Shown: positions 47,801 to 56,830 of the stretch, one piece after another
How positions within the stretch are numbered: position 1 is the stretch's first letter
How the letters are laid out: every line of letters begins with the position of its first letter
NCBI GenBank assembly: GCA_021904315.1
Contig: CM038910.1
Location: 18,910,001-18,974,000, forward strand
DNA: 64,000 bases
Source of the DNA: Sphagnum magellanicum
Taxonomy: Eukaryota > Streptophyta > Sphagnopsida > Sphagnales > Sphagnaceae
Direction of reading: 5' to 3'
Notes under the pieces: generated by a model
Databases searched by the model: none
Told to the model about the DNA's origin: nothing
What the model saw: only the letters and a program-made list of their open reading frames with translations
Made by a program: the position numbers and the translations under genes

Positions 47801-48901
47801 GCACTCATTCATATTGAATTGCACTTTGCACCCATTTGACAAGATTTTGCTCACCGAAAGCAAGTTGGCATGCAATTTTGGCACATGGAGCACGTCCTTG
47901 ATTCTGATCCTCCTGGTTTGCCCTTTCACCATCACTTCCACAAGGATGGATCCTATTCCAATTGCCTCAACAATGCTATCATCACCCATATGCACGTTAC
48001 GTGTTGGAATTACCTCATACATGTCAAATGCGGCTTTATGAGGGGTCATATGCTTCGTTGCTCCTGAGTCCATGATCCACTTGCATATGGCCTTGCAATG
48101 ATCTCCATCCTTTGTTGCAAAGGCATAGTCATTATCATCCTTGGCCTTGTTGGCATTCTCCTTCTCCTTGTTATTCTTGGCCTTGAAGCAAAATCGTGCA
48201 ATGTGGCCTGGTTTGCCACAATAGTAGCATGTCTTGGTGTCTTTGCGGGTAGATGTGGTCCCTCCTCTTCCTTGCATTGACACCATGGCCGCATCATCAC
48301 CTTGGGGCTCCTTCTCCTTCCTCTTGGAAACTTCATGCATCAATCTCGCGGTCACAAATTCCATGGTGAGGTCCTTCATGGGCAAGGTCTCCAAGGCGGT
48401 GATCAGGTACTCGTAGGAGGGTGGCAAGCTCTCAAGCAATGTCATCACAACATCTTCATCTCTCACGGGCACCTCCAAGCAAGCGAGTTGATCAGCAAGT
48501 GCTTTTACCTTGTTAATGTGATCTAGTAGGTCCTCTCCCTCTTGCATCTTACATGTGAAGAACTTGCGGCGAATGAAGAGGATGTTGGACAAGCTCCTCG
48601 TCTCGTGGATGTTACAAAGTGTCCTCCATGCCTCCACTGGTCCCTTGCACCTCTTGATGTGGTGAAGTTGACTATCCACCAAGTTGATGGCAATGGTGGA
48701 CATGGCCTTCTTTGCGCGCCGTTGGTACTCCTTGATGACTTTGGGGTCTGAATTGGATGGTGGAGCCTCCTCAGACCCGTCCACAATCTCCCAAAGGTCC
48801 ATGGAGGCCAACACCATCTCCATCTTGAACTTCCAGAGGTTGAAGTTCTCCCCATTGAACTTGTCAATGACTCTAGTGCTCTCTCCCTCAAAGGATGCCA
48901 T
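44843..48901 (-). CDS. Bm Gag-Pol polyprotein, intact, 1,352 residues
   Basis: A single unbroken frame. The start chosen is the Met of MASFEG, since E1/E2 lack the Met ten codons upstream (48931). Order: Gag, zinc knuckle CYYCGKPGHIARFC (225-238), protease DSG (278), pre-integrase finger H416/H421/C451/C454, integrase Asp482, Asp545 and Glu581 (35 residues between the last two), RT with YVDD (1015-1018), RNase H Asp1187, Glu1228 and Asp1264. All catalytic positions are present. It differs from Bp at two residues seen: Gln rather than Arg at 543, just before SDNGG, and Arg rather than Ser at 1329. The last ten residues are LTR-encoded. The protein packages and copies element RNA in virus-like particles and integrates the DNA in the nucleus. 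Confidence 0.95.
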   Translation of the reverse strand: MASFEGESTRVIDKFNGENFNLWKFKMEMVLASMDLWEIVDGSEEAPPSNSDPKVIKEYQRRAKKAMSTIAINLVDSQLHHIKRCKGPVEAWRTLCNIHETRSLSNILFIRRKFFTCKMQEGEDLLDHINKVKALADQLACLEVPVRDEDVVMTLLESLPPSYEYLITALETLPMKDLTMEFVTARLMHEVSKRKEKEPQGDDAAMVSMQGRGGTTSTRKDTKTCYYCGKPGHIARFCFKAKNNKEKENANKAKDDNDYAFATKDGDHCKAICKWIMDSGATKHMTPHKAAFDMYEVIPTRNVHMGDDSIVEAIGIGSILVEVMVKGQTRRIRIKDVLHVPKLHANLLSVSKILSNGCKVQFNMNECIVRAFDGEMIAIALREGNLYQMTFTKVCERHVANVAQTSTIDGALELWHRRLGHLNIKGVHALQNMVSGMNLGNMPCPTSSFVCEGCIEGKQHCKPFPSDGGMRATKPLEIVHSDVCGPMRTTSLGGARYFVTYIDDFSRKVWVYLLRSKGECLEKFKEFKALVETQSGHKIKVFQSDNGGEYISKGFQGFLKEHGIEKQTSTPYRPQQNGVAERANRTLVEMARSMLHAQNLKKSLWAEAVANAAYTRNRCPSRALPSITPEEAWSGRKPCISHMRVFGCIAYAMVPDEKRGKFDAKSTKCLFLGYCEGTKAYRLMCVQSKKIIKCRDVEFMEDSTSVGNDLEMHPSGRNQTPNVVIVDTSSKSPCVYDDELTSDFKEYPSNQEAPPTLGRSSTPSSPSKDVSTNGEQEGQTLEERRYPLRERRPLGEWWKNHILPQQDVEHANVACLDDPLNLCDAMHSEDASKWEAAMQEEYASLMANGTWELVPLPKDRKSVGCKWVFRTKRDASGHVVRHKARLVAKGYSQVEGVDFNETFAPVAKFTTIRCMLAIGSAMDLEIHQMDVKTAFLNGELEEDIYMDQPQGFVQEGKEQLVCKLKKSLYGLKQSPRAWYQRIDMFFTHECFSRSQADHSLYVKQTGEYLLIVIIYVDDLIILASNVNILKWLKSRLEDEFEMSDLGELHYCLGVEFERDRANHTITMSQRKYIEEVLKRFNMEECKPIATPLDVNSKLLKLTEQEFQSVQEEMQGIPYKAAVGSLMYAMVGTRPDLAFPVSMVSQFMSRAGPSHWMAVKRIMRYLKGTLELKLCLGGKDVSLKGYCDADWGGDANERRSTTGYVFFVGVGAISWNCKRQPTIALSTTEAEYMATSQCTKEAIWLRKLMADVGLVQVGATTIMCDNQGCIALAKNPTHHSRTKHIDIQHHFIREKLESGEIGLKYCPTQDMVADVLTKALAKERHQNLTRSMGLGVLDYLQSGSVEDYDVDET

Positions 48902-49519
48902 TTTGCACTCAAATCCGACCTCTCTACTCACTTATGTGCTCAACCAGATGCTAAATAGTGCCTAATGACACTCTTACATGCAATTTGCCTCAATGCACTC
49001 TCATAAACACACTTCAGCCCCTAGATGGCTCAATTGTGCACTAGTGCACCTCCAATCACAAATGAGCCCTTAATGGCTCCCACTTGCATCAATGCCTCCT
49101 TACACACTCAGAATGCACTCAACCAACTCAAATGAAGTGTTCTCCTTACACACTCACAATGCACTCAAGCAACTCTTGCATGAATACCTTCTTTACACTC
49201 AGAATGCACTTATCCAACTCAAATCAAGTGCTCTATGAATCAAGTGCTCTATGAATCAAATGTGCACAAATACACCTTAGTAACTCAATCAAGACTTACA
49301 ATGCTGGTTTGCACATCCAATGCTTCGAAACACCTCCAAATAGCACCAATCCAGGACTTGTGCACCTCCCAACTCCAAATGGCCTTCAAAATCGCCTCCA
49401 AGAACCTTCTAGAAGTGAAAACTTGCACCTCCAACAAACACGAAACCTCAAGATCTCTCTCAATGCACACAAGCAATCAAACCTCTAATGATGCAACTCA
49501 CATGAGTGGGCCCATAACC

Positions 49520-49844
49520 TGTTGAAACAATAGGATCAGAGGAGAGATTGCACATTCAAAGCACATAGATCACACAAGTATGTGAACAATGCTTGGAGTG
49601 AGATATCCAACTCTCCTCCAACCTTGCTCTTTATTCCCTTCCCTGTACCACCACATTGACAAACCATATGGGATAAATATCTCTCTCCCTCCTTATTCTA
49701 ACATGTTGGTGGTACTAGCATAAATCAAATCCACCTATGTCTTTGATTACTTGCAACACTAATCTATCACATAGTTTCTACCAGATTGTTTCTAATATCT
49801 CTAACACTATTAACTATGTCTCATCTACATCATAATCTTCAACA
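49520..49844 (-). repeat. Bm 5' LTR
   Basis: 325 bp, identical by eye to the B4 LTR. As the 5' LTR it holds the promoter for leftward transcription. The primer site lies immediately inside at 49506-49519. Confidence 0.95.
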
Positions 49845-51500
49845 CCTTGAATTCCTTGAACTTCTCGAAGCACTCCCCTTTGGACTTTAACAAGTACACC
49901 CATACCTTCCTTGAAAAGTCATCAATGTACGTCACAAAGTACTTTGCACCACCCAAGGATGTGGTCCTCATGGGGCCACATACATCCGAATGCACAATCT
50001 CCAAAGGCTTGGTGGCACGCATCCCTCCATCGCTTGGAAATAGTTTACGATGTTGTTTTCCCTCAATGCACCCTTCACAAAGAAATGAAGATGTAGGGCA
50101 GGGCATGTTTCCAAGGTTCATACCACTCACCATGTTTTGGAGCGCATGCACACCTTTGATGTTCAAATGACCCAGGCGACGATGCCAAAGCTCCATTGCA
50201 CCATCAATTGTTAAAGTTTGGGCCACGTTGGCCACATTCATGTCACACACCTTGTTGAAGGTCACTTGATACAAGTTGCCTTCACGTAGTGCTATTGTAA
50301 TCACCTCTCCATCAAACGCCCTCACAATGCATTCATTCATGTTGAATTGCACTTTGCACCCACTTGACAAGATTTTGCTCACCGAAAGCAAGTTGGCATG
50401 CAATTTTGGCACATGGAGCACGTCCTTGATTCTAATCCTCTTGGTTCGCCCTTTCACCATCACTTCCACAAGGATGGACCCCATTCCAATCGCCTCAACA
50501 ATGCTATCATCACCCATATGCACATTGCGTGTTGGAATTACCTCATACGTGTCAAATGCGGCTCTATGAGGGGTCATATGCTTGGTGGCTCCCGAGTCCA
50601 TGATCCACTTGCATATGGCTGTGCAATTGTCTCCATCCTTTGTTGCAAAGGCATAGTCATCATTGTCCTTGGCTTTGTTGGCACTCTCCTTCTCTTTGTT
50701 GTTGTTCTTGGCCTTGAAGCAAAATCGTGCAATGTGGCCTGGTTTGCCACAATAGTAACATGTTTTGGTGTCTTTGCGTGTGGATGTGGTCCCTCCTCTT
50801 CCTTGCATTGACACCATCGCCGCATCCTCACCTTGCGGCTCCTTCTCCTTCCTCTTGGACACTTCATGCATCAATCGTGCGGTCACAAATTCCATGGTGA
50901 GGTTTTGCATGGGCAAGGTCTCCAAGGCGGTGATTAGGTATTCATAGGAGGGTGGCAAGCTCTCAAGCAAGGTCATCACAACATCTTCATCCCTCACGGG
51001 CACCTCCAAGCAAGCAAGTTGATCCGCAAGTGCCTTGACCTTGTTGACGTGCTCTAGAAGGTCCTCTCCTTCTTGCATCTTGCACGTGAAGAACTTGCGG
51101 CGAATGAAGAGGATGTTAGACAAGCTCCGCGTCTCATGGATGTTGCAAAGTGTGTTCCATGCCTCCGCTGGTCCCTTGCACCTCTTGATGTGGTGAAGTT
51201 GACTATCCACCAAGTTGATGCCAATGATGGACATAGCCTTCTTTGCGCATCGTTGGTACTCCTTGATGACTTTGGGGTCCGCATTGGATGGTGGAGCCTC
51301 CTCAGACCCGTCAACAATCTCCCAAAGGTCCATGGAGGCCAACACCATCTCCATCTTGAACTTCCAAAGGTTGAAGTTCTCCCCATTGAACTTGTCAATG
51401 ACTCTAATGCTCTCTCCCTCAAAGGATGCCATGTTGCACTCAAATCCGACCTCTCTACCCGCTTATGCGCTCAAACAAATGCTAATTAGTGCCTAATGTG

Positions 51501-51825
51501 TGTTGAAGATTATGATGTAGATGAGACATAGTTAATAGTGTTAGAGATATTAGAAACAATCTGGTAGAAACTATGTGATAGATTAGTGTTGCAAGTAATC
51601 AAAGACATAGGTGGATTTGATTTATGCTAGTACCACCAACATGTTAGAATAAGGAGGGAGAGAGATATTTATCCCATATGGTTTGTCAATGTGGTGGTAC
51701 AGGGAAGGGAATAAAGAGCAAGGTTGGAGGAGAGTTGGATATCTCACTCCAAGCATTGTTCACATACTTGTGTGATCTATGTGCTTTGAATGTGCAATCT
51801 CTCCTCTGATCCTATTGTTTCAACA
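51501..51825 (+). repeat. Bp 5' LTR
   Basis: 325 bp, TGTTGAAGAT to TTTCAACA. An ATATTTAT box-like sequence (51665-51672) and AATAAA (51710-51715) are candidate promoter and polyadenylation signals. Their order, with 110 bp or so downstream to the LTR end, fits a usual copia LTR, but the transcription start is not shown. Confidence 0.94.
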
Positions 51826-51839
51826 GGTTATGGGCCCAC
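51826..51839 (+). other. Bp primer-binding site, half-tRNA-iMet type
   Basis: GGTTATGGGCCCAC abuts the LTR. It pairs with the anticodon arm of plant initiator tRNA-Met, which contains the CAU anticodon. Pairing stops after 14 bases (the next bases, TCATG, do not match), as expected if the primer is a tRNA cut in the anticodon loop region. Confidence 0.85.
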
Positions 51840-52427
51840 TCATGTGAGTTGCATCATTAGAGGTTTGATTGCTTGTGTGCATTGAGAGAGATCTTGAGGT
51901 TTCGTGTTTGTTGGAGGTGCAAGTTTTCACTTCTAGAAGGTTCTTGGAGGCGATTTTGAAGGCCATTTGGAGTTGGGAGGTGCACAAGTCCTGGATTGGT
52001 GCTATTTGGAGGTGTTTCGAAGCATTGGATGTGCAAACCAGCATTGTAAGTCTTGATTGAGTTACTAAGGTGTATTTGTGCACATTTGATTCATAGAGCA
52101 CTTGATTTGAGTTGGATAAGTGCATTCTGAGTGTAAAGAAGGTATTCATGCAAGAGTTGCTTGAGTGCATTGTGAGTGTGTAAGGAGAACACTTCATTTG
52201 AGTTGGTTGAGTGCATTCTGAGTGTGTAAGGAGGCATTGATGCAAGTGGGAGCCATTAAGGGCTCATTTGTGATTGGAGGTGCACTAGTGCACAATTGAG
52301 CCATCTAGGGGCTGAAGTGTGTTTATGAGAGTGCATTGAGGCAAATTGCATGTAAGAGTGTCATTAGGCACTATTTAGCATCTGGTTGAGCACATAAGTG
52401 AGTAGAGAGGTCGGATTTGAGTGCAAA

Positions 52428-55400
52428 ATGGCATCCTTTGAGGGAGAGAGCACTAGAGTCATTGACAAGTTCAATGGGGAGAACTTCAACCTCTGGAAGT
52501 TCAAGATGGAGATGGTGTTGGCCTCCATGGACCTTTGGGAGATTGTGGACGGGTCTGAGGAGGCTCCACCATCCAATTCAGACCCCAAAGTCATCAAGGA
52601 GTACCAACGGCGCGCAAAGAAGGCCATGTCCACCATTGCCATCAACTTGGTGGATAGTCAACTTCACCACATCAAGAGGTGCAAGGGACCAGTGGAGGCA
52701 TGGAGGACACTTTGTAACATCCACGAGACGAGGAGCTTGTCCAACATCCTCTTCATTCGCCGCAAGTTCTTCACATGTAAGATGCAAGAGGGAGAGGACC
52801 TACTAGATCACATTAACAAGGTAAAAGCACTTGCTGATCAACTCGCTTGCTTGGAGGTGCCCGTGAGAGATGAAGATGTTGTGATGACATTGCTTGAGAG
52901 CTTGCCACCCTCCTACGAGTACCTGATCACCGCCTTGGAGACCTTGCCCATGAAGGACCTCACCATGGAATTTGTGACCGCGAGATTGATGCATGAAGTT
53001 TCCAAGAGGAAGGAGAAGGAGCCCCAAGGTGATGATGCGGCCATGGTGTCAATGCAAGGAAGAGGAGGGACCACATCTACCCGCAAAGACACCAAGACAT
53101 GCTACTATTGTGGCAAACCAGGCCACATTGCACGATTTTGCTTCAAGGCCAAGAATAACAAGGAGAAGGAGAATGCCAACAAGGCCAAGGATGATAATGA
53201 CTATGCCTTTGCAACAAAGGATGGAGATCATTGCAAGGCCATATGCAAGTGGATCATGGACTCAGGAGCAACGAAGCATATGACCCCTCATAAAGCCGCA
53301 TTTGACATGTATGAGGTAATTCCAACACGTAACGTGCATATGGGTGATGATAGCATTGTTGAGGCAATTGGAATAGGATCCATCCTTGTGGAAGTGATGG
53401 TGAAAGGGCAAACCAGGAGGATCAGAATCAAGGACGTGCTCCATGTGCCAAAATTGCATGCCAACTTGCTTTCGGTGAGCAAAATCTTGTCAAATGGGTG
53501 CAAAGTGCAATTCAATATGAATGAGTGCATTGTGAGGGCATTTGATGGAGAGATGATTGCAATAGCACTACGCGAAGGCAACTTGTATCAAATGACCTTC
53601 ACCAAGGTGTGTGAGAGGCATGTGGCCAACGTGGCCCAAACTTCAACAATTGATGGTGCATTGGAGCTTTGGCATCGTCGGCTAGGTCATTTGAACATCA
53701 AAGGTGTGCATGCGCTCCAAAACATGGTGAGTGGTATGAACCTTGGAAATATGCCCTGCCCTACTTCTTCATTTGTTTGTGAAGGGTGCATTGAGGGAAA
53801 ACAACATTGCAAACCATTTCCAAGTGATGGAGGGATGCGTGCCACCAAGCCCCTGGAGATTGTGCATTCGGATGTATGCGGCCCCATGAGGACCACATCC
53901 TTGGGTGGTGCAAGGTACTTTGTGACCTACATTGACGACTTTTCAAGAAAGGTGTGGGTTTACTTGTTGAGGTCCAAAGGGGAGTGCTTGGAAAAGTTCA
54001 AGGAATTCAAGGCACTTGTGGAGACACAATCAGGCCACAAGATCAAGGTGTTTCGGTCCGACAATGGAGGGGAGTACATTTCCAAGGGATTCCAGGGCTT
54101 CTTGAAGGAACATGGCATTGAGAAGCAAACCTCCACACCATATAGGCCTCAACAAAATGGAGTGGCAGAGCGTGCAAATCGCACCCTTGTGGAGATGGCA
54201 AGGAGCATGCTTCATGCTCAAAACCTCAAGAAGTCACTTTGGGCGGAAGCGGTGGCGAATGCGGCCTACACAAGGAATCGATGTCCATCAAGAGCCTTGC
54301 CATCCATCACACCAGAGGAAGCGTGGAGTGGGAGAAAGCCTTGCATTTCACACATGCGTGTGTTTGGATGCATTGCATATGCCATGGTGCCGGATGAGAA
54401 GAGGGGTAAGTTTGATGCAAAGAGCACAAAATGCTTGTTTCTTGGGTATTGTGAAGGCACCAAGGCATATAGGCTGATGTGTGTGCAATCCAAAAAGATC
54501 ATCAAGTGTAGGGATGTTGAGTTCATGGAGGATAGCACTAGTGTGGGCAATGATTTGGAGATGCATCCAAGTGGGAGAAATCAGACCCCTAATGTGGTGA
54601 TTGTGGACACATCTTCCAAATCCCCTTGTGTGTATGATGATGAACTCACAAGTGATTTCAAAGAGTATCCAAGCAATCAAGAGGCACCGCCAACCCTGGG
54701 GCGTTCATCAACACCTTCATCACCATCAAAAGATGTAAGCACAAATGGTGAACAAGAGGGGCAGACCTTGGAGGAGCGTAGGTACCCCTTGAGGGAGCGG
54801 CGACCGCTTGGAGAGTGGTGGAAGAACCACATCCTACCCCAACAAGATGTGGAACACGCAAATGTTGCTTGTCTTGATGATCCATTGAATTTGTGCGATG
54901 CCATGCATTCCGAGGATGCAAGCAAGTGGGAGGCAGCCATGCAAGAGGAATATGCCTCACTCATGGCAAATGGCACATGGGAATTGGTCCCTCTCCCAAA
55001 GGACCGTAAAAGTGTGGGATGCAAGTGGGTGTTTCGCACAAAAAGGGATGCATCAGGCCATGTTGTGAGGCACAAGGCCAGGTTGGTGGCCAAGGGGTAC
55101 TCTCAAGTTGAAGGTGTGGACTTCAATGAGACATTTGCCCCGGTGGCCAAATTCACCACCATTAGATGCATGCTTGCAATTGGATCTGCCATGGACTTAG
55201 AGATCCACCAAATGGATGTGAAGACCGCATTCTTGAATGGGGAATTGGAGGAGGACATCTACATGGACCAACCGCAAGGATTCGTGCAAGAAGGCAAGGA
55301 GCAACTAGTGTGCAAGTTGAAGAAGTCCTTGTATGGGCTGAAGCAATCACCAAGAGCATGGTACCAACGCATTGACATGTTCTTCACCCATGAATGCTTT

Positions 55401-56486
55401 TCTAGGAGCCAAGCGGACCATTCCTTGTATGTCAAGCAAACGGGTGAGTACTTGTTGATAGTGATAATCTATGTAGATGATCTGATCATCTTAGCAAGCA
55501 ATGTGAACATTTTGAAATGGTTGAAGTCAAGGCTTGAAGATGAATTTGAGATGAGTGATCTTGGAGAGTTGCACTATTGCCTCGGTGTGGAGTTTGAGAG
55601 AGATCGTGCAAATCACACCATAACCATGAGCCAAAGGAAGTACATTGAGGAGGTGCTCAAGCGCTTCAACATGGAGGAGTGCAAGCCCATTGCAACTCCG
55701 CTTGATGTGAATTCCAAGCTCTTGAAACTCACGGAGCAAGAGTTTCAGAGCGTTCAAGAGGAGATGCAAGGCATTCCGTATAAGGCGGCGGTGGGATCAT
55801 TGATGTATGCCATGGTGGGCACACGACCAGATCTTGCATTCCCGGTGAGCATGGTGAGTCAATTCATGTCAAGGGCTGGTCCTTCCCATTGGATGGCGGT
55901 GAAACGCATCATGCGGTACTTGAAGGGCACTTTGGAATTGAAATTGTGCCTTGGAGGCAAGGATGTTAGTTTGAAGGGATATTGTGATGCGGATTGGGGA
56001 GGAGATGCAAATGAGAGACGTTCCACCACAGGGTATGTGTTCTTTGTTGGAGTTGGAGCCATCTCATGGAATTGCAAGAGGCAACCTACAATTGCCTTGT
56101 CTACCACGGAGGCCGAATACATGGCCACTAGTCAATGCACCAAGGAGGCCATATGGTTGAGGAAGTTGATGGCAGATGTGGGACTTGTGCAAGTTGGAGC
56201 AACCACCATCATGTGTGACAATCAAGGATGCATTGCACTTGCGAAGAACCCAACCCACCACTCTCGCACAAAGCACATTGACATACAACACCACTTCATA
56301 CGGGAGAAGTTAGAGAGTGGAGAAATAGGCCTCAAGTATTGCCCAACTCAAGATATGGTTGCAGATGTGTTGACAAAGGCATTGGCAAAGGAGCGACATC
56401 AAAACCTTACAAGTAGCATGGGATTGGGAGTCTTAGATTACTTGCAAAGTGGGAGTGTTGAAGATTATGATGTAGATGAGACATAG
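52428..56486 (+). CDS. Bp Gag-Pol polyprotein, intact, 1,352 residues
   Basis: One open frame with every catalytic residue of a functional copia Pol. Numbered from MASFEG: zinc knuckle 225-238; protease Asp278; pre-integrase H416/H421/C451/C454; integrase Asp482-Asp545-Glu581 with the expected 35-residue gap; RT from about 848 with KWVFRTKRD, SLYGLKQSP and YVDD at 1015-1018; RNase H Asp1187, Glu1228, Asp1264 and the TKHID block near 1285. The upstream in-frame ATG at 52398 would add ten residues but is not conserved in E1/E2. There is no gag-pol frameshift, so Gag excess must come from processing or RNA control. The stop lies in the 3' LTR, 31 bp past its start. Residue 1329 is Ser, shared with B4 and not with Bm. 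Confidence 0.95.
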   Translation: MASFEGESTRVIDKFNGENFNLWKFKMEMVLASMDLWEIVDGSEEAPPSNSDPKVIKEYQRRAKKAMSTIAINLVDSQLHHIKRCKGPVEAWRTLCNIHETRSLSNILFIRRKFFTCKMQEGEDLLDHINKVKALADQLACLEVPVRDEDVVMTLLESLPPSYEYLITALETLPMKDLTMEFVTARLMHEVSKRKEKEPQGDDAAMVSMQGRGGTTSTRKDTKTCYYCGKPGHIARFCFKAKNNKEKENANKAKDDNDYAFATKDGDHCKAICKWIMDSGATKHMTPHKAAFDMYEVIPTRNVHMGDDSIVEAIGIGSILVEVMVKGQTRRIRIKDVLHVPKLHANLLSVSKILSNGCKVQFNMNECIVRAFDGEMIAIALREGNLYQMTFTKVCERHVANVAQTSTIDGALELWHRRLGHLNIKGVHALQNMVSGMNLGNMPCPTSSFVCEGCIEGKQHCKPFPSDGGMRATKPLEIVHSDVCGPMRTTSLGGARYFVTYIDDFSRKVWVYLLRSKGECLEKFKEFKALVETQSGHKIKVFRSDNGGEYISKGFQGFLKEHGIEKQTSTPYRPQQNGVAERANRTLVEMARSMLHAQNLKKSLWAEAVANAAYTRNRCPSRALPSITPEEAWSGRKPCISHMRVFGCIAYAMVPDEKRGKFDAKSTKCLFLGYCEGTKAYRLMCVQSKKIIKCRDVEFMEDSTSVGNDLEMHPSGRNQTPNVVIVDTSSKSPCVYDDELTSDFKEYPSNQEAPPTLGRSSTPSSPSKDVSTNGEQEGQTLEERRYPLRERRPLGEWWKNHILPQQDVEHANVACLDDPLNLCDAMHSEDASKWEAAMQEEYASLMANGTWELVPLPKDRKSVGCKWVFRTKRDASGHVVRHKARLVAKGYSQVEGVDFNETFAPVAKFTTIRCMLAIGSAMDLEIHQMDVKTAFLNGELEEDIYMDQPQGFVQEGKEQLVCKLKKSLYGLKQSPRAWYQRIDMFFTHECFSRSQADHSLYVKQTGEYLLIVIIYVDDLIILASNVNILKWLKSRLEDEFEMSDLGELHYCLGVEFERDRANHTITMSQRKYIEEVLKRFNMEECKPIATPLDVNSKLLKLTEQEFQSVQEEMQGIPYKAAVGSLMYAMVGTRPDLAFPVSMVSQFMSRAGPSHWMAVKRIMRYLKGTLELKLCLGGKDVSLKGYCDADWGGDANERRSTTGYVFFVGVGAISWNCKRQPTIALSTTEAEYMATSQCTKEAIWLRKLMADVGLVQVGATTIMCDNQGCIALAKNPTHHSRTKHIDIQHHFIREKLESGEIGLKYCPTQDMVADVLTKALAKERHQNLTSSMGLGVLDYLQSGSVEDYDVDET
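56446..56455 (+). other. Bp polypurine tract
   Basis: AAAGTGGGAG lies directly 5' of the 3' LTR, the position and composition used for plus-strand DNA priming in copia elements. The identical tract abuts the 3' LTR of B1, B3, Bm, B4, E1 and E2. It is also coding (residues of LQSGS). Confidence 0.85.
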
Positions 56487-56781
56487 TTAATAGTGTTAGA
56501 GATATTAGAAACAATCTGGTAGAAACTATGTGATAGATTAGTGTTGCAAGTAATCAAAGACATAGGTGGATTTGATTTATGCTAGTACCACCAACATGTT
56601 AGAATAAGGAGGGAGAGAGATATTTATCCCATATGGTTTGTCAATGTGGTGGTACAGGGAAGGGAATAAAGAGCAAGGTTGGAGGAGAGTTGGATATCTC
56701 ACTCCAAGCATTGTTCACATACTTGTGTGATCTATGTGCTTTGAATGTGCAATCTCTCCTTATGATCCTATTGTTTCAACA
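56456..56781 (+). repeat. Bp 3' LTR
   Basis: 326 bp. It matches the 5' LTR except near its right end, and is followed by a 49-bp E2 LTR remnant instead of a target duplication. Confidence 0.94.
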
Positions 56782-56830
56782 TACCACACCATTTCTAATG
56801 TTTCTAACATCTACATCATAATCTTCAACA
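56782..56830 (-). repeat. E2 5' LTR remnant
   Basis: 49 bp matching the first 49 bases (element orientation) of the E1/E2 LTR, ending CTTCAACA on the plus strand. AAATC (56831-56835) then resumes E1. The other 269 bp of this LTR are gone. Confidence 0.9.

Larger units (their letters stand above)
44549..49844 (-). mobile_element. Young, intact Ty1/copia element Bm (minus strand)
   Basis: 5,296 bp: 3' LTR 44549-44873, polypurine complement CTCCCACTTT (44874-44883), unbroken polyprotein, leader, primer-site complement GTGGGCCCATAACC (49506-49519), 5' LTR 49520-49844. CCTTG flanks both sides (44544-44548, 49845-49849). LTRs are both 325 bp and differ at one position by eye, indicating very recent insertion. 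The leader has a 16-bp tandem duplication (AATCAAGTGCTCTATG near 49225-49256) absent from Bp. Confidence 0.96.
42080..51432 (-). pseudogene. E2 Gag-Pol polyprotein, defective, split by Bm
   Basis: Gag through the start of integrase (MASFEG at 51432 to KFKEF near 49850) is open, with the zinc knuckle, DSGAT, pre-integrase finger and HSDVCGP intact. After Bm it resumes with LVETQSEHKIKVFRSDNGG and NGVAER. The RT carries the same net 7-base loss as E1 (about 43281-43287), and RNase H has the same TAG at 42587-42589. The polyprotein therefore could not be completed even before Bm inserted. Gag and protease may have been translatable, as in non-autonomous elements that rely on Pol in trans. Confidence 0.92.
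51501..56781 (+). mobile_element. Young, intact Ty1/copia element Bp (plus strand)
   Basis: 5,281 bp: 5' LTR 51501-51825, primer site 51826-51839, leader, unbroken polyprotein, polypurine tract 56446-56455, 3' LTR 56456-56781. The LTRs are identical by eye except for a small change near their right ends (CCTCTGAT versus CCTTATGAT). There is no target duplication: the left flank is E2 leader (AATGTG) and the right flank is E2 LTR (TACCACACC). With Bm it forms an inverted pair separated by 1,656 bp. Confidence 0.95.
41850..56830 (-). mobile_element. Ty1/copia element E2 (defective B-prime subfamily), inserted in the E1 leader
   Basis: 3' LTR 41850-42167; coding 42168-44548 resuming at 49850-51432; leader to 51500; only the last 49 bp of the 5' LTR remain (56782-56830). 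AAATC at 41845-41849 and 56831-56835 is the target duplication, and E1's 46-bp leader repeat joins perfectly across it. Bm interrupts its integrase coding. Bp replaces its leader, primer site and most of the 5' LTR (about 1 kb missing by comparison with E1). Confidence 0.9.

Noticed and set aside
52398-52427. Upstream ATG as start of the Bm/Bp polyprotein
   Set aside because: The ATG is missing in the equivalent position of E1 and E2. The MASFEG Met is kept in all copies and has the usual copia Gag spacing.
53687-55375. Many antisense frames of 60-140 codons across each polyprotein
   Set aside because: They mirror the coding strand, recur in every B copy including dead ones, and have no family motifs.
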